A stretch of DNA of 6,418 nucleotides, taken from positions 1-6,418 of the forward strand of contig JANWJI010000018.1 in NCBI GenBank assembly GCA_025449515.1. Reading direction: 5' to 3'. Within the stretch, counting starts at the first letter, position 1. Every line of letters starts with the position of its first letter. This document shows, in pieces, positions 1 to 5,406 of this stretch. Both the position numbers and the translations under genes were made by a program. The notes below the pieces were generated by a model that had not been told where the DNA came from, made no database searches, and worked only from the letters and a program-made list of their open reading frames with translations. This DNA comes from Nitrososphaeraceae archaeon. GTDB lineage: Archaea; Thermoproteota; Nitrososphaeria; Nitrososphaerales; Nitrososphaeraceae.

Positions 1-495
1 AACCTAGTACTTAATAAGATTTACAATCTTATGCTCGAAGCCACAGTAAGATTGCAGAAATGTAGATTATATGAAATGAGTGAGAATAAGGCATTTAGAT
101 CCACCGTATCTAATCTTATAGTTAGAGATCTAGTTCATGAGAAGGTATTTGCAAAAGCATTAGAAACACTAGGTATCAACTGGGGAAAAGCCCTGCCTAT
201 TCCAAAAGTAGATACATCTAAGATGCCAGAAGTCAAAAGTCTTGAAAAAAATAATCTGCATAATCAAATGTGGACATTTACTGATGATAAAGATTCAGGA
301 CTAGCAAACATCTTCAACGGATCTTCTCCATTCAATGACGGAGGAGAGTTAGAAGTAATCGATGGTCATCCTGAAGGTGCAGCGATACCCAGTTTACCAG
401 ACGCACAACAAGAGTTTTCTCCTGGACTTGATACAGAACTTAAAAAATTAACACAGCAAATGCAACATCATCAAAAGATCGGTGGGAGAAAATAG
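1..495 (+). CDS. Manganese catalase, C-terminal part (cut by left window edge)
   Basis: This is the C-terminal part of a non-haem manganese catalase, a cytosolic enzyme that splits hydrogen peroxide into water and oxygen at a di-manganese centre. Frame 1 is open from base 1, so the ATG at 31 is internal and the gene begins left of the window; 164 codons are visible, against roughly 270-300 aa for the family. The stretch LEATVRLQKCRLYEM followed by LIVRDLVHEKVF is the last metal-binding helix pair. Glu at 37-39 and His at 136-138 lie 33 residues apart, the spacing of the family ligands Glu148 and His181. The tail with PIPK, DGGELEVIDG and PEGAAIPSLPD matches the usual C-terminal arm. The other metal ligands lie outside the window. 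The gene ends in TAG and is followed by T-runs. Nothing suggests it is broken. Confidence 0.92.
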   Translation, partial: NLVLNKIYNLMLEATVRLQKCRLYEMSENKAFRSTVSNLIVRDLVHEKVFAKALETLGINWGKALPIPKVDTSKMPEVKSLEKNNLHNQMWTFTDDKDSGLANIFNGSSPFNDGGELEVIDGHPEGAAIPSLPDAQQEFSPGLDTELKKLTQQMQHHQKIGGRK

Positions 496-501
496 GTTAT
501 A

Positions 502-516
502 TTTTTTTGAATTTTT
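502..516 (+). terminator. Poly-T terminator after the catalase
   Basis: Seven T (502-508) and five T (512-516), starting 7 bases after the catalase stop codon, resemble the stem-less poly-T terminators of archaea. Confidence 0.5.
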
Positions 517-558
517 AGAAAATATGAAGCCTTATTGTTGTGGAACCTGATTAGCTGT

Positions 559-575
559 CCATGCTTTGAACATGG
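559..575. repeat. Small inverted repeat CCATG-7 nt-CATGG
   Basis: CCATG at 559-563 and CATGG at 571-575 form a perfect 5-bp inverted repeat around CTTTGAA. It overlaps the likely original start codon (572) of the regulator-like gene, so it could be an operator or a leader hairpin. It is short enough to be chance. Confidence 0.25.
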
Positions 576-719
576 TTTCTGGAATTTTGACTAAATATGA
601 ATTAAAGACTGACTATACTGAGAATAATTTGGCTGTTCGCCGAAATCTTCTGAAAAAGCATAATTTGGCGAGAGGAAAGTGTAGTAAAGGCTCTGTCTGG
701 AAAGCTTTCCAGAGTCCCG
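572..719 (+). pseudogene. Detached N-terminal part of the winged-helix regulator-like gene
   Basis: Frame 2 is open from 551 to a TAA at 725-727, with an ATG at 572. It reads MVSGILTKYELKTD..., then NNLAVRRNLLKKHNL and SKGSVWKAFQS, which look like the first helices of a winged-helix domain. The missing continuation, PVHKTINELCKDNVVRMERE, lies in frame 3 from 717 and runs without a stop into the gene at 765. Removing one C from CCC at 716-718 joins the two into one 292-residue reading frame. The break separates helix 2 from the likely recognition helix, so the DNA-binding domain cannot be made as it stands. A base-calling error, a true indel, or +1 slippage at CCC-G are the possible causes. 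The evidence is the continuity of helix and wing pattern, not a database match. Confidence 0.6.
696..713. repeat. Perfect 18-bp palindrome next to the frameshift
   Basis: TCTGGAAAGCTTTCCAGA is identical to its reverse complement over all 18 bases. It lies inside the codons for VWKAFQ of the regulator-like gene and ends three bases before the CCC where the reading frame breaks. It could be a protein-binding site, but a cruciform or hairpin causing a replication or sequencing slip is simpler. Confidence 0.6.
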
Positions 720-764
720 GTTCATAAAACGATTAATGAATTATGTAAAGATAATGTAGTTCGC

Positions 765-1451
765 ATGGAAAGAGAAAATCAAAATAGCAGAGATCATAAG
801 TTGTTCATCAATACAGGAAACATATTGTTTGCAGTATCTAAGGAACTAGATGATTTTGATAAATCATTCTATGCTTTGTTAAAAAAGTTTAGTAAGGAAT
901 TTGATAGGTTATATCTTAAGCTCAAACAGGGTTCATTGGATGCAACGCAGATGAATTCTATATTGACCTTACTACTAGAATCTTTTCATATTTTTTACGA
1001 AACAGTCGATGCCTATTTGGTTCGCTCCGTGTTAAAATGGTCAAAAATCATTGGAGATCGAGAATTCAAAAAACAGCTTTATTCTACAGTATTTACTAAA
1101 ATTGCAGACATTCAGCTTTGTATGTCAGAGATGTTGAGTTCCACAAAGGCTGGCTACTTGGCTTCAGTTGCTGAAGTATCATTTCAACGTAGGATATACT
1201 CCACTGAAAACCTTGTGCGCCATTTTGATAATTTCACAAATGGTGGTATGGAAAAAGAAATTAAAGCTGTAATTGACAGTATGTGGACCATCAATAGTGA
1301 ATTCAAACAGTTGGCTTACCCTGAGCCAGCGTTATATGGTTGGAAATTTGATTATGGTAACGATGAATGGAAAAAACTTGTAGAGCTGCAGAAACAAAAT
1401 CCAGACAAGACTTACTACAATGCAGTTAAAGCGCAATTAAAAGGTTCATAA
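765..1451 (+). CDS. Regulator-like helical protein, C-terminal part of a frameshifted gene
   Basis: This is the intact 228-residue frame from ATG 765. The frame is open further upstream (to codon 654) and carries protein-like sequence VHKTINELCKDNVVR before this ATG, so 765 is probably internal to a 292-residue ancestor starting at 572. The first residues (MERENQNSRDHKLFI) look like the wing of a winged-helix domain. The rest is mostly alpha-helical, with LDDFDKSFYALLKKF, a long hydrophobic helix near the middle (ILTLLLESFHIFYETVDAYL), and an aromatic C-terminus (YGWKFDYGNDEWKK). No membrane segment or catalytic motif is visible. I do not recognise a named family. A role as a transcription regulator with a helical sensing or dimerisation part is inference. 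Without its recognition helix the present product may not bind DNA. No good ribosome binding site precedes 765. Confidence 0.7.
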   Translation: MERENQNSRDHKLFINTGNILFAVSKELDDFDKSFYALLKKFSKEFDRLYLKLKQGSLDATQMNSILTLLLESFHIFYETVDAYLVRSVLKWSKIIGDREFKKQLYSTVFTKIADIQLCMSEMLSSTKAGYLASVAEVSFQRRIYSTENLVRHFDNFTNGGMEKEIKAVIDSMWTINSEFKQLAYPEPALYGWKFDYGNDEWKKLVELQKQNPDKTYYNAVKAQLKGS

Positions 1452-1455
1452 ATAA

Positions 1456-1638
1456 GATAGAGTACAAATAGCGACTTCCTCAACACTGATTTACTCCTAC
1501 TCCTATCCTCCTATTGAAGTATCTTCATTTCCGAAACTTCCTAATCCTAATGATGGATTAGTGCCTGTGTCCAGTGTAGAGTCTCAAAGTTATTTCCACA
1601 GTCTTGGACACTCATCAGATTATCATTCAAACCTATAA
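1456..1638 (+). other. Open frame without start codon, possible gene remnant
   Basis: Frame 1 stays open for 60 codons from just after the regulator-like gene to a TAA at 1636-1638. The later part is protein-like (PPIEVSSFPKLPNPNDG, then SQSYFHSLGHSSDYHSNL), but there is no ATG or GTG at a sensible place and nothing upstream to join it to. It may be the eroded C-terminus of a lost gene, or chance. I do not recognise the family. Confidence 0.2.
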
Positions 1639-1974
1639 GGAATACGAAATGGCTAAGCCAATATTATCTGGAGGGTAATATAATTTTTCTATTCTATTCT
1701 TTTGCTATTCAATGAGTGCTCAATGATAATTAGGCTTGTAAGAACCAGACTAAATAATTGAATATTTTTGTACCTTTAAACCGATTTTAAATGGTAGTGG
1801 TTAATTAATTGAGGAATTGCTAGCTGGATTATAGCCATTTGGGCTCTGTTAACCTAACGGATTAGTTGATTGATATCGCTCGCGACTTCATGCTTGGATT
1901 AGGAACAATCTCTACTATATGATTCCTTAAGTTAACAGCACCACCTAAAGACTTCAAAACATAAGGGAAATATT
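1639..1974. other. Non-coding stretch, nothing recognised
   Basis: All reading frames that I checked are broken at short intervals. The only structure seen is a small palindrome, TGGCTAAGCCA, near 1650-1660, and a T-rich tract around 1680-1700 that might end transcription from the left. I found no tRNA-like fold or repeat array. Confidence 0.4.
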
Positions 1975-2247
1975 TCAGTAGTCTGCTTTCTCTTTTAGTT
2001 TTTCCTTCTCATATTCAGATTCAGTATCTCGGTCAGTATCCTTTACCTTACTAACTACAGCTTTTGCACCAGCTTTAATTTTATCTGTAGCATTTTCTAA
2101 TGTATTCTTTGTATCATTATCGTATGAGGTTTTTTGCTCAAACGTGCTTTTTGTATCATTATCGAATGAGGTTTTTTCTTCATATTTTACCTCCTTCTTT
2201 ATTACTTTTTTCTCATCATCCATCATATAATAAAAGCTAGATGACAT
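1975..2247 (-). CDS. Small hydrophilic repeat protein, possibly stress-related
   Basis: A 90-residue, highly charged protein with no signal peptide or membrane segment, so probably cytosolic. Residues 23-50 are two copies of a 14-residue unit, EEKTSFDNDTKSTF and EQKTSYDNDTKNTL, differing in a few residues. Residues 51-70 (ENATDKIKAGAKAVVSKVKD) could form an amphipathic helix, and the end is rich in Lys, Glu and Asp. This composition resembles LEA-like or CsbD-like hydrophilic stress proteins, but I see no diagnostic motif, so the comparison is only by style. ATG at 2247 is the longest start; Met8 and Met9 are alternatives. The gene stands alone, with no partner on the same strand within 590 bases. 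It ends in TGA, and no strong poly-T tract follows. It is probably a lineage-specific gene. Confidence 0.65.
   Translation of the reverse strand: MSSSFYYMMDDEKKVIKKEVKYEEKTSFDNDTKSTFEQKTSYDNDTKNTLENATDKIKAGAKAVVSKVKDTDRDTESEYEKEKLKEKADY
2108..2177 (-). repeat. Two 28-bp direct repeats inside the small hydrophilic protein gene
   Basis: Bases 2108-2135 and 2150-2177 agree at 27 of 28 positions, at a 42-base offset that keeps the frame. They encode the core of the duplicated 14-residue unit. The near identity suggests a recent duplication. Confidence 0.85.
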
Positions 2248-2812
2248 ACTACATAAGAATATCTAATTTGTCACCCGCTAGTAAACAGTATTGTTCTTGT
2301 TTCGACTAGATCATGATAAATATATATTGAAACATTAATTGAACTACGATATATTCTGACATCAATTGATCTGTAAACGATTGAATGTAAAATTAAAATA
2401 TTGTTATGAGTAGAGTTGCATTCTAATACTTATATTTTATTCAGCTTCTGTTTTTGTCTGAAAGTCTGTTTTAGAACCCTATTAATTTGTTCTGGATTTT
2501 ATACAGATTTGATTGGTATACCAACATTGTCAGGAAGAAATGAGACATATTTCTACAAAGCTTAGTGCATCTTCTCTGGATTCGCATACATAAGGGATGA
2601 AACAAACTTTCAATTATATTTTAGTAACCAGATAAATCTCTTCTTAGTATGTTTTATTAGATATCTTTTTGGGGGAAACAAAGTTCAGAAGCTACAAGTG
2701 TACTTGTTTACTTAGTAACCTTTCCTATAGAATTTGGCAAGGATTAAGACACAGCATTGCCTTTCCAATAGTCCTGTGATATGATAGATCGTATTCTCGA
2801 AAATTAAAGGTT
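2248..2812. other. Long intergenic region, no supported gene
   Basis: Short open stretches occur on both strands, for example a 38-codon minus-strand frame around 2480-2600 and a roughly 50-codon plus-strand frame ending near 2556. None has a credible start, length or recognisable product. A run TATATATTTA (minus strand, about 2318-2328) could be a TATA box for the gene starting at 2247, but it sits some 75 bases upstream, so it would imply a leader of about 45 bases. I see no RNA gene. Confidence 0.4.
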
Positions 2813-2843
2813 TCAAATAAAAGATCTCTGATTTACGTCTAAA

Positions 2844-3317
2844 TTAGGTGGGGGTATCATTTGTTGTCTTATTTTCAGCGTCACTTTCACTTGGTTGGCT
2901 TTTACTGTTTGAATCTTCTTGTGATTTGAAGGATTCAGAAGATACCGATGATGCTCTTGTAGACGAAGGGGGTTCCTCATTTTTTTTCTTAAATTTGAAC
3001 CATTCATTTCTGTCAGCATAATCATCCTTTGTAAGCCCTTCTCCTATACCTGATATAATTCCAGTAACAGTTGGTTCCGATTTTTTGAAATATTTTGATA
3101 ATTTCATTATAGCGCCTATCCCACCGTGATGAATTCTTCTATCTGCAACATAGACCTTACCAGGATTTTCTTGTGAATTCCATCTAGATGTAATAGTTCC
3201 TGCGATCGAAGAACCAGTTTTAAATGCCTCTTTATATTTAGAAGACCCATCATCACCTTTATCCTTATTATTATCATCCTCATTATCTGATTTTTTACGA
3301 TTTTTAAATAAATTCAT
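2844..3317 (-). CDS. Conserved-looking archaeal protein with RIHHG...DDYADR core
   Basis: A 157-residue protein with three parts. Residues 1-30 are charged and low in complexity (many Asp, Lys, Asn). Residues 53-110 form a compact core: GKVYVADRRIHHGGIGAIM, a short basic link, TVTGIISGIGEGL with regular glycines, and TKDDYADRNEWFKFKKK. Residues 113-157 are a Ser/Glu/Pro-rich disordered tail. The pattern RIHHG, then a small Gly-rich hydrophobic segment, then D-D-x-x-D-R is one I recall from short uncharacterised archaeal proteins, where the hydrophobic glycine segment may pack against a membrane or another subunit. The role is unknown. There is no signal peptide. A TATA-like box lies about 34 bases upstream of the ATG, which fits a nearly leaderless transcript. 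The gene has no near neighbour on its strand. It ends in TAA with only weak T tracts after it. Confidence 0.75.
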   Translation of the reverse strand: MNLFKNRKKSDNEDDNNKDKGDDGSSKYKEAFKTGSSIAGTITSRWNSQENPGKVYVADRRIHHGGIGAIMKLSKYFKKSEPTVTGIISGIGEGLTKDDYADRNEWFKFKKKNEEPPSSTRASSVSSESFKSQEDSNSKSQPSESDAENKTTNDTPT

Positions 3318-3343
3318 ACAATACTATATCTGCATGTCATAAG

Positions 3344-3357
3344 TATTAAATATATCA
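3344..3357 (-). promoter_or_regulatory. TATA box for the RIHHG protein gene
   Basis: On the minus strand this reads TGATATATTTAATA. Its centre is about 34 bases from the ATG at 3317, which would place the transcription start about 7 bases before the start codon. This matches the short leaders common in archaea. Confidence 0.45.
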
Positions 3358-3535
3358 CAATTTGAATCTGTAAGAAATGCAAGTATGGATATGGAAAAGC
3401 TGAAATTCGATAACACTCGATAGACTAACATTGCAATCCGAATTCATCCTTCCTCGCAGCAATTTTCATAAATAGAATCAAGCGACAATCAATATTTCTA
3501 TCGGACATACGGTTTATGAAACTATGTTAAATCTT

Positions 3536-3561
3536 GTATACCATGTATACCATCTATACAA
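3536..3561 (+). repeat. Tandem GTATACCAT repeat ahead of a relic gene
   Basis: GTATACCAT occurs at 3536-3544 and again at 3545-3553, then a partial copy CTATACA at 3554-3560. The tract ends a few bases before the ATG at 3565. Each unit holds the palindrome GTATAC, so it could be a promoter or operator, or simple sequence grown by slippage. Confidence 0.45.
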
Positions 3562-3564
3562 CTA

Positions 3565-3828
3565 ATGTCAGACACAGCGAAAAAAGTTAAGAATGCAAAT
3601 TAGGATGCAGAAGCAAAAATTCAGACTGAAAAAGATCATGCTGAATGAAAGTCCAGTTCATAAATCCTCAACTAAGCCAAGGTAAATGTAAGAGATGCGC
3701 TTGAAGCATTTCCTGACCAGAATTCTTTTTACAAGCAATTGACTACATTTCTCATCGGTGGTCACTAGACTAAATCTTGTAATTACACTTTATTCGGTAG
3801 TAAAATTGTGCCGGTTCTCCCAGATTGA
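3565..3828 (+). pseudogene. Probable relic gene with several in-frame stops
   Basis: Frame 1 from ATG 3565 reads like a hydrophilic, helical protein: MSDTAKKVKNAN, DAEAKIQTEKDHAE, then AKVNVRDALEAFPDQNSFYK and QLTTFLIGGH. It is broken by TAG 3601, TGA 3646, TAA 3661, TAA 3673, TAG 3766 and TGA 3826. Each stop is one C-to-T change away from a Gln or Arg codon. The segment 3676-3765 is the longest unbroken part (30 codons). No family is recognised. The stop density is close to that expected of AT-rich random sequence, so the case rests only on the protein-like composition and on the ATG with an upstream repeat. If real, it is a long-dead gene that once ran divergently from the gene at 2844-3317. 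Confidence 0.4.
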
Positions 3829-3978
3829 ATGAAGTAAAAGACCAGTTATTTTCCTAATCATCAGTCTATTGTCTTTCAATACAAATCAAAATAAATAAGA
3901 CGAATATTTATGACGTGGTGAAATGCAGTAATTTTTGCCGAAAGTGTAGTCAAAACATTAGGCGATTTTATGCAGATT

Positions 3979-3984
3979 AAAAAA
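3979..3984 (-). terminator. Possible poly-T terminator after the secreted protein gene
   Basis: Six A on the plus strand give six T on the minus strand, about 50 bases beyond the stop codon at 4033-4035, in an AT-rich context. There is no clear hairpin. Confidence 0.25.
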
Positions 3985-4010
3985 TTAATTGTTTGTTGCT
4001 ATAATAGTTT

Positions 4011-4026
4011 ACAACAACAACAACAA
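4011..4026. repeat. Short (ACA)n microsatellite
   Basis: Five ACA units lie just beyond the 3' end of the split secreted protein gene. This is simple sequence with no evident role. Confidence 0.7.
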
Positions 4027-4032
4027 TCACTT

Positions 4033-4500
4033 TTACTTTTTACTCCCAGATATTAGATTACCTAATCCTTTAAGTCCGCCGCCAACTGCTTTGCTGAGGT
4101 TTGACAGAACTCCTCCTCCTACTTTCGAAACATTACCGGCTACTTTTGACATATTACCGCTAGCTGCTTGACCTGCCTTTGTCATATTACCTGTAGTAGC
4201 TCCACTTGCCTTTGTCATATTACCTGTAGTATTATTACCAGTTGCTGCATATGGCGCTGCTGGAGTTCCTTGACCTGAGAGAGTTGATTACGTCTTATTA
4301 CCCGCCCCTGTTTTATTTGCCATACTGGCAGATTGAGTCATGTTACTTGATTTCTTAGTCACATTGCCACTCGCATTTCCTGAAGTCGCACCAAGTGCCA
4401 AGGATACTGAGGGTGCAGTTGTTAGAATAATGCCAATGGATAGAGCCAGAGCTACCACAAAGACGTTACACACCATTTTCATCATAAGATTAGAAAACAT
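4033..4500 (-). pseudogene. Secreted Asn/Thr/Gly-rich protein gene split by one in-frame TAA
   Basis: Two minus-strand frames, 4288-4500 (70 aa) and 4033-4218 (61 aa), lie in the same phase. The 23 codons between them are open and have the same composition (STLSGQGTPAAPYAATGNNT), so this is one gene of about 155 codons with a TAA at 4288-4290. The N-terminus is a signal peptide: charged and polar start, hydrophobic core at about residues 10-28, likely cleavage after SLALG. The mature part is rich in Asn, Thr, Gly and Lys, with about 12 N-x-S/T sequons that could be glycosylated outside the cell. Next come tandem 11-residue units of the GNMTKA type, and finally a glycine-rich amphipathic C-terminus (GGGLKGLGNLISGSKK). 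The function is unknown; a cell-surface role is inference. As it stands, only the 70-residue exported N-terminal part would be made, unless the stop is read through. The repeat array and C-terminus have no promoter of their own in sight. Confidence 0.75.
4141..4231 (-). repeat. 33-bp coding repeats in the secreted protein gene
   Basis: Bases 4174-4198 and 4207-4231 are identical over 25 bases at a 33-base offset (11 codons). A third, diverged copy lies at about 4141-4173. They encode the GNMTKA/GNMSKV units. The whole-codon period shows that the array grew under coding constraint, on the far side of the TAA. Confidence 0.85.
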
Positions 4501-4502
4501 GT

Positions 4503-4511
4503 AGATCCTTT
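4503..4511 (-). promoter_or_regulatory. Weak ribosome binding site of the secreted protein gene
   Basis: On the minus strand AAAGGATC ends a few bases before the ATG at 4500, and AGGA can pair with the archaeal 16S end. It is an imperfect match, but it supports the ATG at 4500 as the start. Confidence 0.3.
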
Positions 4512-4553
4512 AATCCTTTCAAGACCAAGAACATGAAACCAAAATACATTTTT

Positions 4554-4567
4554 TGTATACTTATTAA
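4554..4567 (-). promoter_or_regulatory. Possible TATA box of the secreted protein gene
   Basis: The minus strand reads GTTAATAAGTATAC, about 60 bases from the ATG at 4500. It would give a leader of roughly 30-35 bases, in keeping with the weak ribosome binding site. The match is loose. Confidence 0.3.
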
Positions 4568-4715
4568 CAGAATCCTCAACGCTGAAGTAATTTTATTCTA
4601 GTGTTCCGCATAATATTCTAAAACTTCTAAATGAAAGGAGCATAATAATCCAAGAAACTAGGATATAGATAATTTTGAATCAAAAAGAAATCCCGTTAAT
4701 AGGCCAAGCATCATT

Positions 4716-5104
4716 ATGCAATTAAAAAAACTAGCAGTAATTTCAATTGTTTTACTTCTTGATATATCAGTAGTACAATATGCATCCAGTTAGATAACAC
4801 AATGAATTCGAAATCAAATACTAGTACAAGAACTGCAAGGAAAACAACTAACTAAGAGTACAAGCGACAACAAGACTGGTCATAATAATGCTCGGAGCTC
4901 CTAAGAGTACTACTGCCCCTGGTTAAACTACGAAGGATTCACTAACCTATATCGTCTCAACATTAACTGCATGAATTTTCCGATTAAATACAGTATTTCA
5001 TGTGGTGGAAGGCTGTTGGCATGTTAACTCTTCTAGAATCTGAAGTAAAAGCAAATAACAATTCCTAGCAATAAGTTAAACAAGCCTTGTCAAAATGCAA
5101 TTGA
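4716..5104 (+). pseudogene. Probable relic of an exported protein gene
   Basis: ATG 4716 opens a 25-codon frame, MQLKKLAVISIVLLLDISVV and a few more residues, which has the charge and hydrophobic core of a signal peptide, then meets TAG at 4791. Further coding-like pieces follow in shifting frames: 4802-4852 (MNSKSNTSTRTARKTTN), 4888-4923 (MLGAPKSTTAPG), and 5000-5065 (MWWKAVGMLTLLESEVKANN), the last followed by TAG 5066, TAA 5072 and TGA 5102 within VKQALSKCN-like sequence. The Ser/Thr/Asn-rich middle resembles the secreted protein at 4033-4500. I read this as one decayed secreted-protein gene with several stops and frameshifts, or two adjacent relics. The signal peptide part is the firmest; the rest is inference from composition. 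Confidence 0.4.
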
Positions 5105-5377
5105 GTGTTAATGATTTTTAGATAAGAAAAGTTTTAGCTTAGCAAAGATGCTTTGACTCATGAAGTGGCATTATATATTTCACATATTTACACGCTCCAA
5201 ATATCATCTTATTAAATATATCCAAATGCAGAATGTCATTGCTCCTATATTTTGTAGAACCTAATGAAATTAAGAGTACATCTATTGTAGACCAAATTCA
5301 TTTGTAATAAGTACAATTTCGACTCAATTTTGTATTTGATGCCCTTTAATGGTATTTCACACCATTTATTACCAACA
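5105..5377. other. AT-rich intergenic region, nothing recognised
   Basis: A 47-codon plus-strand frame (about 5164-5306) is open but has no credible start or recognisable product. No RNA gene or repeat is evident. The right end leads into the promoter of the gene at 5407. Confidence 0.35.
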
Positions 5378-5392
5378 TTTATATAATATAAA
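5378..5392 (+). promoter_or_regulatory. TATA box for the helical phasin-like gene
   Basis: TTTATATAATATAAA is the clearest TATA box in the window. Its centre lies about 23 bases before ATG 5407, so transcription should begin at or next to that ATG. This implies a leaderless message and argues against the TTG at 5401 as the start. Confidence 0.55.
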
Positions 5393-5406
5393 GATCAAGC
5401 TTGTGT

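Noticed and set aside
31..33. ATG 31 as the start of the catalase gene
   Set aside because: The frame is open to base 1 with family-like residues before it, and the ligand Glu is the third residue from this ATG; the true start is outside the window.
2813..3025. Minus-strand 70-residue open frame
   Set aside because: It overlaps the RIHHG protein gene in another frame and has no recognisable features or promoter; it is a shadow.
3859..3978. Plus-strand open frame with a CSNFCRKC cysteine cluster
   Set aside because: No start codon, no clear upstream continuation, and 40 codons is short; the cysteines are probably chance.
3989..4171. Plus-strand 60-residue open frame rich in Asn, Pro and Leu
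   Set aside because: Its sequence is the antisense of the ACA microsatellite and the glycine-rich C-terminus of the secreted protein gene.
3565..5104. Stop codon recoding (for example TAG as pyrrolysine) to explain interrupted frames
   Set aside because: TAA, TAG and TGA all interrupt the frames, intact genes here end in all three, and frameshifts are also needed; decay is simpler.
5401..5406. TTG at 5401 as the start of the phasin-like gene
   Set aside because: The TATA box centre lies only about 17 bases upstream, so the transcript would probably begin after the TTG; ATG 5407 fits better.
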